The notes under the pieces: model-generated
Databases searched by the model: none
What the model was told of the DNA's origin: nothing
What the model saw: only the letters and a program-made list of their open reading frames with translations
Translations under genes and position numbers: made by a program
Part shown: piece by piece, positions 18,232 to 29,444 of the stretch
Position numbering within the stretch: the stretch's first letter is position 1
Layout of the letters: every line of letters begins with the position of its first letter
DNA from: Cognatundibacterium oligocarboniphilum
Lineage (GTDB): Bacteria; Pseudomonadota; Gammaproteobacteria; Burkholderiales; Burkholderiaceae_D
NCBI RefSeq assembly: GCF_013377855.1
Contig: NZ_JABXYJ010000001.1
Coordinates: forward strand, 62,001-126,000
Direction: 5' to 3'
DNA length: 64,000 nucleotides

Positions 18232-19548
18232 TCATGACTTCAGCCGCAGCTCAGCACTGCGGGCATGTGCCTGCAAGCCCTCGCCATACGCCAGTTCGGC
18301 AGCGACACGTCCTAAGGTCTGGGCACCCTGCTCGCTGACAAAAATCATGGATGAGCGTTTCTGAAAATCATACACACCGAGCGGCGAAGAAAAACGGGCA
18401 GTGCGCGAAGTGGGCAACACGTGATTCGGGCCGGCGCAGTAATCACCGAGCGCTTCCGAAGAAAAGCGGCCAAGGAACATCGCTCCGGCATGGCGAATCT
18501 GATCCGCCCATTGCTGTGGGTTATTGGCGGAAATTTCCAGATGCTCCGCCGCGATACTGTTTGCGATCTCACAAGCCTGTTGCATATCGCGCACCTTGAT
18601 CAGCGCACCGCGGTTGGCGAGCGATGTCCGGATCACTTCCTGACGTGGCATCTGCGGCAACAACCGGCGAATGCTGTCCTCTACCGCATTGAGATACGCT
18701 TCATCAGGGCAGAGCAAAATAGACTGCGCCAGCTCATCGTGTTCTGCCTGTGAAAATAAATCCATTGCCACCCAATCCGGATCGGTAGTGCCGTCACTGA
18801 GAACAAGAATTTCTGATGGCCCGGCAATCATATCGATGCCGACCGTGCCGAATACCCGGCGCTTGGCCGCAGCCACGTAGGCATTACCCGGACCGACAAT
18901 CTTATCCACCTGCGGAATCGTCGCTGTGCCATATGCCAGCGCACCCACCGCCTGCGCTCCGCCAATCGTAAATACCCGGTCAACACCGGCAATTGCCGCA
19001 GCCGCCAGTACCAGCGGATTTTTCACGCCATCCGGGGTCGGTACGACCATGATGATTTCCTGTACGCCAGCAACTTTGGCTGGAATGGCGTTCATCAATA
19101 CCGAGGAAGGATAGGCAGCTTTCCCGCCGGGCACATAAATACCTACGCGATCGAGCGGCGTGACTTTCTGCCCCAGGACTGTACCGTCCGGCTCACAATA
19201 ACTGAAGCCTGCCGAACCGCATTCCACCTTTTGCCGCTCATGATAGGCACGTACACGCTGCGCCGCGGTTTCCAGCGCACTGCGGCGGGCGGCAGGCAAA
19301 GCATTCAGCGCCGCCTGCATTTCTTCGCGGGATAATTCAAGTTCAGCAATGCTGCTGGCATTCAGCCGGTCAAAGCGGTTGGTCGCTTCCAGCACAGCAT
19401 TGTCCCCGCTTGCTTTCACGCTGGCCAGGATATGCGCTGCAGCGCGATCGATCGCTTCATCTTCAGCGGCTTCAAAGGCCAGCAAAGAGGAGAGTCTGCG
19501 GGAAAAATCCGCTTCGTCCGAATCCAGTCTGGTAATCAGGGAGACCAT
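18232..19548 (-). CDS. hisD: Histidinol dehydrogenase HisD
   Basis: Zinc enzyme for the last two oxidations, histidinol to histidine with two NAD. The 438-residue protein has [18 protein letters not shown], the [12 protein letters not shown] loop, [28 protein letters not shown], the catalytic segment AEHLEI and zinc ligands in [10 protein letters not shown] and [13 protein letters not shown]. It lies 11 bases after hisG. Normal length. Confidence 0.97.
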   Translation of the reverse strand: MVSLITRLDSDEADFSRRLSSLLAFEAAEDEAIDRAAAHILASVKASGDNAVLEATNRFDRLNASSIAELELSREEMQAALNALPAARRSALETAAQRVRAYHERQKVECGSAGFSYCEPDGTVLGQKVTPLDRVGIYVPGGKAAYPSSVLMNAIPAKVAGVQEIIMVVPTPDGVKNPLVLAAAAIAGVDRVFTIGGAQAVGALAYGTATIPQVDKIVGPGNAYVAAAKRRVFGTVGIDMIAGPSEILVLSDGTTDPDWVAMDLFSQAEHDELAQSILLCPDEAYLNAVEDSIRRLLPQMPRQEVIRTSLANRGALIKVRDMQQACEIANSIAAEHLEISANNPQQWADQIRHAGAMFLGRFSSEALGDYCAGPNHVLPTSRTARFSSPLGVYDFQKRSSMIFVSEQGAQTLGRVAAELAYGEGLQAHARSAELRLKS

Positions 19549-19559
19549 ACGTATTCTCT

Positions 19560-21705
<2,146 letters not shown>

Positions 21706-21748
21706 GATTCATCTTTCTGAATAAAATAAGGACTGGCATCACCTGATT

Positions 21749-22513
21749 TCAGTGGCGCAGCTTGTAGCCACGTTTCAGCATCTGCACGGCAATCGTCGCC
21801 AGCAATAAAAAGAAAACGGACACGACAGCCAGGCTGTGCAGCGGCGCCACATCAGACTGGCCAAAGAAACCGAAACGGAATCCGTCGATCATATAAAAAA
21901 ACGGATTAAACCGGGATAAGCTCTGCCAGAAAACCGGCAGAGAATGGATAGAGTAAAACACACCTGACAGGAAGGTTGCCGGCATGATCAGGAAATTCTG
22001 AAACGCTGCCAGCTGATCGAATTTTTCAGCCCAGATTCCTGCAATCAGCCCCATCGTTCCCAGCATCGCGGCACCCAGTAAAGCGAAAATGCCAATCCAC
22101 CACGGCGCGACAAAATGCAGATCGGCAAACCAGGCCGTCACCACAAACACACCCGCCCCGACTGCCAGCCCGCGCAGAATCGCCGCCAGCACGTAAGCGC
22201 TAAACAGTTCCCAGTGCGACAGCGGCGGCAACAATACAAACACCAGATTGCCGGTGATCTTTGACTGAATCAGGGAAGAAGAAGCATTGGCAAACGCATT
22301 CTGCAAGACGCTCATCATGACCAGACCCGGCACCAGAAAGGCGGTATACCTTACGCCCGGATAAACCTGCACATGCTCATCGAGCACATGACCAAAAATC
22401 AGCAGATACAGCAAAGCCGTCATGATCGGCGCGGTGATGGTCTGGGTCGCCACTTTCCAGAAACGCAGCACTTCCTTGTACAGCAAGGTGTTAAAGCCCG
22501 TCATCTGGCTCAT
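21749..22513 (-). CDS. ABC-2 type exporter permease
   Basis: Six-span permease of the ABC-2 family (drug, polysaccharide or lipid export; YadH-like). The 254-residue protein has hydrophobic segments at about 25-45, 60-80, 108-130, 140-165, 175-195 and 225-248, with AFLVPGLVMMSVLQNAFANASSSLIQ and the FLSGVFYSIHSLP loop typical of this family. Its start overlaps the ATPase stop by 4 bases, so the pair forms one transporter. Substrate is unknown; a lipid or envelope role is possible given the mla genes upstream. Confidence 0.88.
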   Translation of the reverse strand: MSQMTGFNTLLYKEVLRFWKVATQTITAPIMTALLYLLIFGHVLDEHVQVYPGVRYTAFLVPGLVMMSVLQNAFANASSSLIQSKITGNLVFVLLPPLSHWELFSAYVLAAILRGLAVGAGVFVVTAWFADLHFVAPWWIGIFALLGAAMLGTMGLIAGIWAEKFDQLAAFQNFLIMPATFLSGVFYSIHSLPVFWQSLSRFNPFFYMIDGFRFGFFGQSDVAPLHSLAVVSVFFLLLATIAVQMLKRGYKLRH

Positions 22514-23430
22514 TTCGCGCCCTCCATAATCTGCAAAAATACTTCCTCCAGGTCGGCCTGCAATAACTGCAAGTCCTCAATGACACAACCAGCGACCCGC
22601 AGCTCGCGCAACATCGTTTCCACCTGCGCCGAATCCGTTACGCGCAAGGCAAACTGACGCGGGTCGGCAGAACGTTCGTGTGTGATGATCTGACTGCGCA
22701 AGGCATCCGGCAAAACGGTGTTCGCATGGGCAGCCAGCGTCACCCGCAGCTGTGAGCCGGAGATGCGCTTAATCAGCGCAGCAGTGCTGTCCAGTGCCAC
22801 AATTTTCCCCGACTTCAGCATGGCAATCCGGTTGCACAGTGCCTGAGCCTCTTCCAGATAATGCGTGGTCAGCACAATCGTATGGCCTTCACGGTTAAGA
22901 CGGGCAATAAACTGCCATAAAGTCTGCCGCAATTCCACGTCCACACCCGCTGTCGGCTCATCCAGCACAATGACCGGCGGCTTGTGCACCAGCGCCTGCG
23001 CCACCAGCACACGGCGCTTCATACCGCCGGACAAAGCACGCATATTGGTGTCAGCCTTATTGGTGAGATCCAGATTTTCCATGATCTCATCAATCCAGCG
23101 GTCATTATTCCGGATGCCAAAATAACCAGACTGCATGCGCAGTGTTTCACGCACCGTAAAGAACGGGTCAAACACCAGCTCCTGCGGCACAACGCCCAGA
23201 TTACGGCGGGCTTCGCGATAATCGCGCACGACATCATGCCCCTGCACGCTGATCTGCCCGGCATCTGCCCGGCTTAATCCCGCCAGGATCGAAATCAATG
23301 TCGTTTTACCGGCGCCATTTGGTCCGAGCAGACCAAAAAACTCCCCTTCTTCAATCGTCAGGGAAATGCCTCCCAGTGCCTGTAAAGACTGGAAACGTTT
23401 TTGTATATTGCTAATTTGTATCGCGGCCAT
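22510..23430 (-). CDS. ABC-2 type exporter ATP-binding protein
   Basis: Cytoplasmic ATPase partner of the following permease (YadG-like). The start is placed at MAAIQISNIQKRF; the 21-codon extension upstream is not conserved. The 306-residue protein has Walker A GPNGAGKTT, the signature ALSGGMKRRVLVAQAL, Walker B VIVLDEPTAGVD and H-loop TTHYLEEA, followed by a C-terminal regulatory part of about 90 residues. It follows mlaB after a gap of 156 bases. Confidence 0.92.
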   Translation of the reverse strand: MAAIQISNIQKRFQSLQALGGISLTIEEGEFFGLLGPNGAGKTTLISILAGLSRADAGQISVQGHDVVRDYREARRNLGVVPQELVFDPFFTVRETLRMQSGYFGIRNNDRWIDEIMENLDLTNKADTNMRALSGGMKRRVLVAQALVHKPPVIVLDEPTAGVDVELRQTLWQFIARLNREGHTIVLTTHYLEEAQALCNRIAMLKSGKIVALDSTAALIKRISGSQLRVTLAAHANTVLPDALRSQIITHERSADPRQFALRVTDSAQVETMLRELRVAGCVIEDLQLLQADLEEVFLQIMEGAK

Positions 23431-23586
23431 CGGGCATGCTGCACTTGCGTGCTCTTGAAGAATCAGACAATTTGGAAAATTCAGCGGTTTCACCCTCAGG
23501 GCGAAACCTTTGATTATAGGGGATTTTCAGCAGAACAACTGAAAGCATGTGCAGACTGGTGCTGTACATTTCCCGGCAAACGGGAA

Positions 23587-23925
23587 TCAATGTCGTCCGG
23601 CAGAGGCGGTGAGTTGAAACTGTTCGGTCAGACCATACAACCGGATCAGACTCAGCAGACCTGCGGGCGCATCGTGAAATTCCATCGCCCGATTCTGCTT
23701 GTCGGCCTGTCGCTGCCATTCAATCATGACAGCAACTGCGGCAGAATCAATTCGTTCCAGTCCGGATAAATCAAAGCTGAACTGGCCTTGAGCAATCATG
23801 CTGCTGCCCGCAGCTTCAACAGCGCGGGCAGTGTTTTGTGAAAATTCACCGGTGAGTTTATACACGGCCAGTCCTGAATATTCCTGAATATTATTTGGAA
23901 GCAGTTTTTGCCGGAGCAGAAGCAA
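23587..23925 (-). CDS. mlaB: MlaB, STAS-domain subunit of the Mla phospholipid transporter
   Basis: Small cytoplasmic STAS protein that stabilises the MlaFE ABC complex. The frame shows LTGEFSQNTARAVEAAG and the DLSGLERIDSAAVAVMIEW core that gives the STAS fold. The start is uncertain: no ATG is available, a TTG at 23925 overlaps mlaC by 35 bases, and a GTG at 23865 has an AGGA six bases upstream but would trim the first strand. It is the last mla gene before the ABC-2 pair. Confidence 0.82.
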   Translation of the reverse strand: MLLLRQKLLPNNIQEYSGLAVYKLTGEFSQNTARAVEAAGSSMIAQGQFSFDLSGLERIDSAAVAVMIEWQRQADKQNRAMEFHDAPAGLLSLIRLYGLTEQFQLTASAGRH

Positions 23926-24538
23926 GTTTTTTATTTTTTTCAGACAGCGTTTTAATCAGGCCATCGATACCGGATTTACTGATTTCAGCGGCAAAGCTGC
24001 CTTTATATGTTTCAACCAGCCAGGCGCCGAGAACATTGATGTCGTAGATCTTCCAGCCACCCGGCAATTTTTCAAGCCGGTAATTCAGCTGAATCGGCTC
24101 GCCTCTGGCCTGAATCACCTGCGAACGTACTTCGACTTCGGTATCTTCCGGCGCAGCACGCATTGGCTTGAACTCAACGCGCTGGTCCTTGATTTGGGAA
24201 ATCGCACCGGAGTAGGTAAAAACCAGCAAAGTGCGAAATTCACTGATCAGTTGCTTTTGCTGTTCCGGTGTCGCGTCACGCCAGTTTTTTCCTGCTGCCA
24301 GCGATGTCATGCGGGGAAAATCGATGTACGGCAAAATCTTGCTGTCCACCATATCGAATACGCGTTTCTGATTGCCCGCCTGGATATCTTTATCATTTTT
24401 TGCCGTATCCAGAATTTCCTGGCTCAGGCGCTTCACCAGCTGATCCGGCGCTTCGTCAGCAGCCAGTGCCAGACCTGTGCTGCCCAGCATCAGTCCGGCG
24501 AACATCAGAGTGAAAAATCGTGTAACAAGTGCTTTCAT
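23891..24538 (-). CDS. mlaC: MlaC, periplasmic phospholipid carrier
   Basis: Soluble periplasmic protein that ferries phospholipids between the MlaA outer-membrane complex and MlaFEDB. The start at MKALVTRFFTLMFAGL gives a clear signal peptide ending near ALAA (residue 27); a 29-codon upstream extension is not credible. The 215-residue protein has DMVDSKILPYIDFPRMTSLA, NWRDATPEQQKQLISEFR and WKIYDINVLGAWLVETYKG, standard MlaC (Tol_Tol_Ttg2) blocks. Confidence 0.93.
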   Translation of the reverse strand: MKALVTRFFTLMFAGLMLGSTGLALAADEAPDQLVKRLSQEILDTAKNDKDIQAGNQKRVFDMVDSKILPYIDFPRMTSLAAGKNWRDATPEQQKQLISEFRTLLVFTYSGAISQIKDQRVEFKPMRAAPEDTEVEVRSQVIQARGEPIQLNYRLEKLPGGWKIYDINVLGAWLVETYKGSFAAEISKSGIDGLIKTLSEKNKKLASAPAKTASK

Positions 24539-24668
24539 AGGGATTCCTTTGGTGTTTCTTTGAAAATGGCACATCTGCCATTCCTTAACCGGCCCGACCT
24601 GGTTACGGTTGACGGACAAAACCATTTTTTACAAATGCATCACATTCTGTCACGTCTGCTGCGATCGT

Positions 24669-25439
24669 TTAATCGTCATCCGGGTTGATCTGACCCGCCC
24701 GGCGTTGCAGGTAAGCATCGCGGAAAAAGACATATTTATCCAGTGCGGCTTCTTCGATCAGGGAACCGGCATCCAGCACCGATGCCCGCTTATCGACCAG
24801 ACGCACAACCGTTCCGGTATTGCGGATATATATTGGCTGTTTGTAAGACCACAAGTCCCCTTTCAGATCAACCGGCGTCGCCAGTGCATCCCGCAAGGTG
24901 GAAGGTCCCAGAATCGGTAATACCAGATAAGGCCCGGAACGCACGCCCCAGCGCCCCAGCGTCTGTCCGAAATCTTCAGCGTGTTTCGGCAAACCGGCCG
25001 GCGTGCCGATATCCAGCAAACCACCTAAGCCAAACGTACTGTTCACGGCGAAACGCATCACATCGGATGTGCCATCAGCCACTTTGCCCTGCAATAAATT
25101 ATTCACTGCGTTCCAGACATCGCCAATATTGCTGAAGAAATTACCAATACCAGTCTGAGCGAATCCGGGAGTGATGTTTCGATAAACCTGTGCCACAGGC
25201 TTCAGCACCGCCTGATCCAGCGTGTCATTGAAGCTGAACATCACCCGGTTAAACCCCTCCAGAGGGTCGCGTGGATTATTACCGATATTTGTCTTGGTGC
25301 TGATGGCATCCAGCGTCTGGTCAGCCTTGTCACGGATTTTTTCCACCGTCACGGTACTGCATCCGCTCAACAGCAGACTCGCCACAATCATCAGTGGGGC
25401 AAACCAGTGTGCATTGGATCGTGTCAAAAATTGTGTCAT
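24669..25439 (-). CDS. mlaA: MlaA (VacJ) outer-membrane lipoprotein
   Basis: Outer-membrane lipoprotein that removes misplaced phospholipids from the outer leaflet. The 256-residue precursor has a lipobox LLLSGC with Cys27. The core shows NPRDPLEGFNRVMFSFND, FFSNIGDVWNAVNNLLQGK, GVRSGPYLVLPILGPSTLRD and a C-terminal tail. Its ATG overlaps the mlaD stop by 4 bases. The presence of mlaA inside the mla operon (rather than elsewhere, as in E. coli) is common in betaproteobacteria. Confidence 0.95.
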   Translation of the reverse strand: MTQFLTRSNAHWFAPLMIVASLLLSGCSTVTVEKIRDKADQTLDAISTKTNIGNNPRDPLEGFNRVMFSFNDTLDQAVLKPVAQVYRNITPGFAQTGIGNFFSNIGDVWNAVNNLLQGKVADGTSDVMRFAVNSTFGLGGLLDIGTPAGLPKHAEDFGQTLGRWGVRSGPYLVLPILGPSTLRDALATPVDLKGDLWSYKQPIYIRNTGTVVRLVDKRASVLDAGSLIEEAALDKYVFFRDAYLQRRAGQINPDDD

Positions 25440-25912
25440 TTTTTGTTTTCCGCACTGCTGTCAGCGGCTTTGCTGAACAAAAACTGACTGATCAGATTTT
25501 CCAGCACCACTGCCGACTGCGTCATTTTAATCCGGTCACCCGCTGCCAGATTATTCGTATCACCACCGGGTTCCAGGCCGATATATTGCTCTCCCAGCAA
25601 TCCAGCCGTCAGAATTTTAGCCGAACTGTCTTTGGGAAATTTGTAACGTGTCTCCAGCTGCATGACGACGGTGGCCTGAAAGGTTTTATCATCGAACTTG
25701 ATTTCAGACACACGTCCTACGACCACACCGGCACTTTTGACCGCAGCCCGCGGCTTCAGGCCGCCGATATTATCGAAGCGCGCCGCAACTTCGTAGTTTT
25801 TTTCCAGGGAAAATGAACTCATGTTGCCGGCTTTTAATGCGAGAAACAGCAGCGCTGCCGCACCCAGCACGACAAACAGGCCAACCCAGAAATCCAGTGA
25901 TTTTTTTTGCAT
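25436..25912 (-). CDS. mlaD: MlaD, MCE-domain phospholipid transport protein
   Basis: Inner-membrane anchored MCE protein that forms a hexameric ring on MlaFE in the periplasm. The 158-residue protein has an N-terminal membrane helix (WVGLFVVLGAAALLFLALKAG), the MCE domain (FDNIGGLKPRAAVKSAGVVVG and AKILTAGLLGEQYIGLEPGG, partly overlapping the family signature) and a hydrophobic C-terminal helix (VLENLISQFLF) that lines the ring pore. There is a 126-base gap to mlaE holding only a short GTCCCC/GGGGAC repeat at 25932-25951. Confidence 0.93.
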   Translation of the reverse strand: MQKKSLDFWVGLFVVLGAAALLFLALKAGNMSSFSLEKNYEVAARFDNIGGLKPRAAVKSAGVVVGRVSEIKFDDKTFQATVVMQLETRYKFPKDSSAKILTAGLLGEQYIGLEPGGDTNNLAAGDRIKMTQSAVVLENLISQFLFSKAADSSAENKK

Positions 25913-26038
25913 TATCTATCCTTACCTTAGGGTCCCCGGCACCACGGGGACATCCAATTGAATCTTTTCGGGCGCTTCAATGCCGGTCATTGAAGGATAC
26001 GGACAACTTCGCCAGTTTTTGTTGCGCTTTATGACTGA

Positions 26039-26806
26039 TTATTGAAACATCCAGGCAGTCAGCAGGAAATCCAGCCACAACACCAGCAACGAAGACACCA
26101 CGACCGTCCTGGTAGTCGCCCTGGCGACGCCTTCCGGTGTCGGCTGCGCCTCATACCCCTGAAACAGCGCCACAAAAGTCACGGCAAAACCAAAGACGAT
26201 ACTTTTCACGACACCGTTGCCAATATCCTGCCAGATTTCAACACCGGCCTGCATCTGCGACCAGAATGCGCCGTTATCAACCCCGATCAATTTAACTCCG
26301 ACCACATAGCCGCCGATGATACCCATCGCATTGAAGATAGCGGTCAATACCGGCATGGCAATCAGACCTGCCAGAAACCGTGGAGCAAGAACCCGCTGAA
26401 CCGGATTCACAGCCATCATTTCCATAGCCGCCAACTGTTCACCGGCTTTCATCAGGCCAATTTCCGCCGTCAGCGAAGTCCCTGCCCGCCCGGCAAACAG
26501 CAATGCAGTAACAACCGGCCCCAGTTCGCGGGTTAAAGATAAGGCCACCAGCAGGCCCAACGCTTCTTCCGAACCATAACGGTTCAGAGTGTAATACCCC
26601 TGATAACCCAGCACAAATCCGACAAACAATCCGGAAACAGCAATAATGACCAGAGAATAATTGCCGATAAAATGAATCTGATCCGTCACCAGACGGGGGC
26701 GGCGCCATAGTCCGCCAGCACTCCATAAAATAGCGAAAAAGCAGCGGGCGGCATACCCCAGATTACTGGCTGTTTCACGCACCCAGGCACCAATACGCTC
26801 AATCAT
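26039..26806 (-). CDS. mlaE: MlaE, permease of the Mla phospholipid transporter
   Basis: Inner-membrane permease of the MlaFEDB complex. The 255-residue protein has about five membrane segments and the hallmark GPVVTALLFAGRAGTSLTAE followed by MKAGEQLAAMEMMAVNPVQR, the coupling region to MlaF. The ATG overlaps the mlaF stop by 4 bases. Confidence 0.95.
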   Translation of the reverse strand: MIERIGAWVRETASNLGYAARCFFAILWSAGGLWRRPRLVTDQIHFIGNYSLVIIAVSGLFVGFVLGYQGYYTLNRYGSEEALGLLVALSLTRELGPVVTALLFAGRAGTSLTAEIGLMKAGEQLAAMEMMAVNPVQRVLAPRFLAGLIAMPVLTAIFNAMGIIGGYVVGVKLIGVDNGAFWSQMQAGVEIWQDIGNGVVKSIVFGFAVTFVALFQGYEAQPTPEGVARATTRTVVVSSLLVLWLDFLLTAWMFQ

Positions 26807-27609
26807 GATACGCGCTCCTTCAGTCCCAGACCGTCTCTCAGAGACTGCCCCGGATAATGGAAAGGAACCGGACCATCTGCCTCAGCATGGACAAATTGTT
26901 TGACATAGGGGTCTTCGGATGCCTGCATTTGTTGCGGCGTGCCCTCAGCCACAATTTTTCCTTGCGACAGAAAATAAATATAATCAGCGATGGCAAAAGA
27001 TTCATGCACATCGTGCGACACCAGTATCGTGGTAGACCCCAGCGCATTGTTCAAGTTCCGGATCAGATTGGCAGTCACACCCATCGAAATCGGATCCAGT
27101 CCGGCAAACGGCTCGTCATACATCATTAACTGGGGGTCGAGCGCCACCGCGCGCGCCAACGCCACCCTGCGCGCCATACCGCCGGAAATTTCGGAGGGCA
27201 TCAGCTGCGCAGCATTGCGCAGGCCAACAGCATGTAATTTCAGCATCACCAGATCGCGAATCATGGCTTCACTGAGATCAGTATGTTCGCGCATCGGAAA
27301 CGCGACATTATCAAATACACTTAAATCGGTAAACAGGGCGCCATGCTGAAACAGCATACCCATTTTGCGCCGCATCTGATACAGACCGGCATTATCCATC
27401 TGCTGGATCTGCTGGCCATCGACAGCGACCGTACCTTGCTGAGGCCTGATCTGGCCGCCAATCAGGCGCAATATCGTCGTCTTGCCGGATCCTGAGCCGC
27501 CCATGACAGCAATCACTTTGCCGCGCGGAAAATCCATGCGCAGCCCCGACAGAATGGTGCGCTGCCCATACCCGAATTGAAGATCACGAATTTCGACGAG
27601 ATTAGACAC
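26803..27609 (-). CDS. mlaF: MlaF, ATPase of the Mla phospholipid transporter
   Basis: Cytoplasmic ATPase driving phospholipid transport. The 268-residue protein starts at GTG and has Walker A GGSGSGKTT, signature EISGGMARRVALARA, Walker B MMYDEPFAGLDPIS and switch VSHDVHESF. It heads the mlaF-E-D-A-C-B set. The upstream 282-base gap is AT-rich with a 15-bp inverted repeat, so the operon promoter is probably there. Confidence 0.95.
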   Translation of the reverse strand: MSNLVEIRDLQFGYGQRTILSGLRMDFPRGKVIAVMGGSGSGKTTILRLIGGQIRPQQGTVAVDGQQIQQMDNAGLYQMRRKMGMLFQHGALFTDLSVFDNVAFPMREHTDLSEAMIRDLVMLKLHAVGLRNAAQLMPSEISGGMARRVALARAVALDPQLMMYDEPFAGLDPISMGVTANLIRNLNNALGSTTILVSHDVHESFAIADYIYFLSQGKIVAEGTPQQMQASEDPYVKQFVHAEADGPVPFHYPGQSLRDGLGLKERVS

Positions 27610-27723
27610 AGCAAGAAATGAAGTTTTGCAAAAACTAGATTGTAATGCAGAACGGGAATTACAGCTGCTTCAGAAACTGTAACAAAAAACAATGATTTGA
27701 ATTATATTCTGATTATTTTGCAT

Positions 27724-27762
27724 TTTTTAAATTTAAATTCAATTTTCATTTAAATTTAAAAA
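27724..27762. repeat. 15-bp perfect AT-only inverted repeat between mlaF and gltD
   Basis: TTTTTAAATTTAAAT (27724-27738) and ATTTAAATTTAAAAA (27748-27762) are perfectly complementary around a 9-base spacer. The surrounding 27690-27850 stretch is strongly AT-rich. It lies about 115 bases upstream of the mlaF start. It could be a cruciform-forming or DNA-bending element, or a binding site for a nucleoid protein; no function is shown. Confidence 0.6.
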
Positions 27763-27844
27763 TTTTATTAAAAACAGATTGTTTTGCCTCAAAAAATTAA
27801 TGAATTTTCAGTCAGTAATTATTGGATTTTGTCTGTTCTCTTCA

Positions 27845-27884
27845 AAAAATTTGACGGATTCCAGCCCTCAGACTGCAATCCGTC
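27845..27884 (-). terminator. gltBD operon terminator
   Basis: GACGGATT and AATCCGTC (27877-27884 with 27853-27860) pair over 8 bp with a 16-base loop. On the minus strand AAATTTTTT follows. It starts 8 bases after the gltD stop. Confidence 0.55.
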
Positions 27885-27891
27885 ACACGGA

Positions 27892-29355
27892 TTAACGAGG
27901 CAAAACTGAGTCGCCCATCAGGAAAGCATCCACTTCACGGGCGCACTGACGTCCTTCGCGAATCGCCCAGACCACCAGTGACTGACCACGACGCATGTCG
28001 CCTGCTGCAAAGACCTTTTCCGCATTAGTCTTGTAGCAACCGATACCCTCGGTTGTCGCTTTAGCATTGCCGCGAGCATCTTTGTCCACGCCAAATGCAT
28101 CCAGCACATGTTGTACCGGAGAAACAAAACCCATAGCCAGCAAAACCAGATCGGCTTTCATCTCAAATTCGGAATCCGGCACTTCCTGCATCTTGCCGTC
28201 TTTCCATTCAACACGGCAGGCGATCAGCTTTTCCACTTTGCCGCCCTTGCCTTCCAGACGTTTCGTTGCAACGGACCAGTCACGTTCGCAACCTTCTTCA
28301 TGCGAGGAAGAAGTGCGCAACTTAGTCGGCCAGTAAGGCCAGACCAACGGTTTGTTTTCCTGCTCAGGCGGCTGTGGCAACAATTCAAACTGAGCCACGG
28401 ATTTGGCGCCGTGACGATTCGAGGTGCCCACGCAATCAGAGCCGGTATCACCACCACCGATCACCACAACATGCTTGCCCGTCGCCATGATCTGGTCTTT
28501 GACCTTATCACCGGCATTCACCTTGTTCTGCACCGGCAAGAAATCCATAGCGAAATGCACGCCTTTGAGTTCGCGGCCAGGGACCGGCAAATCACGCGGC
28601 GTTTCTGCACCACCGGCGATGATGACTGCATCAAAATCCTTTTGCAGCTGTTCCGGGGAAATCGTTTCTTTGGACCAGTTTGTGACCGTGGCAGGAAAAT
28701 CCTTGCCGACAAATACGCCAGTACGGAATGTCACACCTTCTGCCTGCATCTGATCAACGCGGCGGTCGATATGGGATTTTTCCATTTTGAAGTCGGGAAT
28801 GCCATAACGCAGCAAGCCGCCAACACGGTCATTCTTTTCGAATACTGTCACATCATGGCCAACACGCGCCAGTTGCTGCGCTGCTGCCAGCCCCGCAGGA
28901 CCAGAACCGACAACAGCGATTTTCTTGCCGGTTTTAATAGCAGGAATTTCCGGCGCAACCCAACCGTTTTCCCAACCTTTATCGATAATGTAATGCTCAA
29001 TCGACTTGATGCCGACTGCATCATTATTGATTCCCAGCGTACAAGCTGCTTCGCAGGGTGCCGGACAGATGCGGCCGGTGAATTCTGGGAAATTGTTTGT
29101 CGAATGCAGGGTATCGAGCGCCTGCTTCACTTGTCCGTTGTATACCAGATCATTCCAGTCAGGGATGATGTTATTGACAGGGCAACCGTTATTGCAAAAC
29201 GGAATACCGCAATCCATACAGCGTGCCGCCTGTGTTTTTGCCTGCGCATCATCCAGATGCACCAAAAATTCCTTGTAATGCTTTTTACGCGACAACGGTG
29301 CTTCAGAAGCTTCCTGCAGTCGCTGATATTCCATGAAACCGGTAACTTTACCCAT
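27892..29355 (-). CDS. gltD: Glutamate synthase small (beta) subunit
   Basis: NADPH-binding FAD subunit that feeds electrons to GltB. The start is placed at [12 protein letters not shown]; a TTG four codons upstream is less likely. The 487-residue protein has the N-terminal cysteine cluster from residue 46 ([14 protein letters not shown]), which binds 4Fe-4S, the FAD-binding [18 protein letters not shown], the NADPH-binding [11 protein letters not shown] and the C-terminal FAD contact [16 protein letters not shown]. It follows gltB after 89 bases that contain a small TGCGCC/GGCGCA hairpin (29419-29434). Confidence 0.96.
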   Translation of the reverse strand: MGKVTGFMEYQRLQEASEAPLSRKKHYKEFLVHLDDAQAKTQAARCMDCGIPFCNNGCPVNNIIPDWNDLVYNGQVKQALDTLHSTNNFPEFTGRICPAPCEAACTLGINNDAVGIKSIEHYIIDKGWENGWVAPEIPAIKTGKKIAVVGSGPAGLAAAQQLARVGHDVTVFEKNDRVGGLLRYGIPDFKMEKSHIDRRVDQMQAEGVTFRTGVFVGKDFPATVTNWSKETISPEQLQKDFDAVIIAGGAETPRDLPVPGRELKGVHFAMDFLPVQNKVNAGDKVKDQIMATGKHVVVIGGGDTGSDCVGTSNRHGAKSVAQFELLPQPPEQENKPLVWPYWPTKLRTSSSHEEGCERDWSVATKRLEGKGGKVEKLIACRVEWKDGKMQEVPDSEFEMKADLVLLAMGFVSPVQHVLDAFGVDKDARGNAKATTEGIGCYKTNAEKVFAAGDMRRGQSLVVWAIREGRQCAREVDAFLMGDSVLPR

Positions 29356-29444
29356 TTTTATCCTCAATATGATTGTGGGCTACTCTGCCCTGTCAGTCTT
29401 GAATTGCGCAGCATCAGGTGCGCCGGCTGGCGCATCCGATGAAA

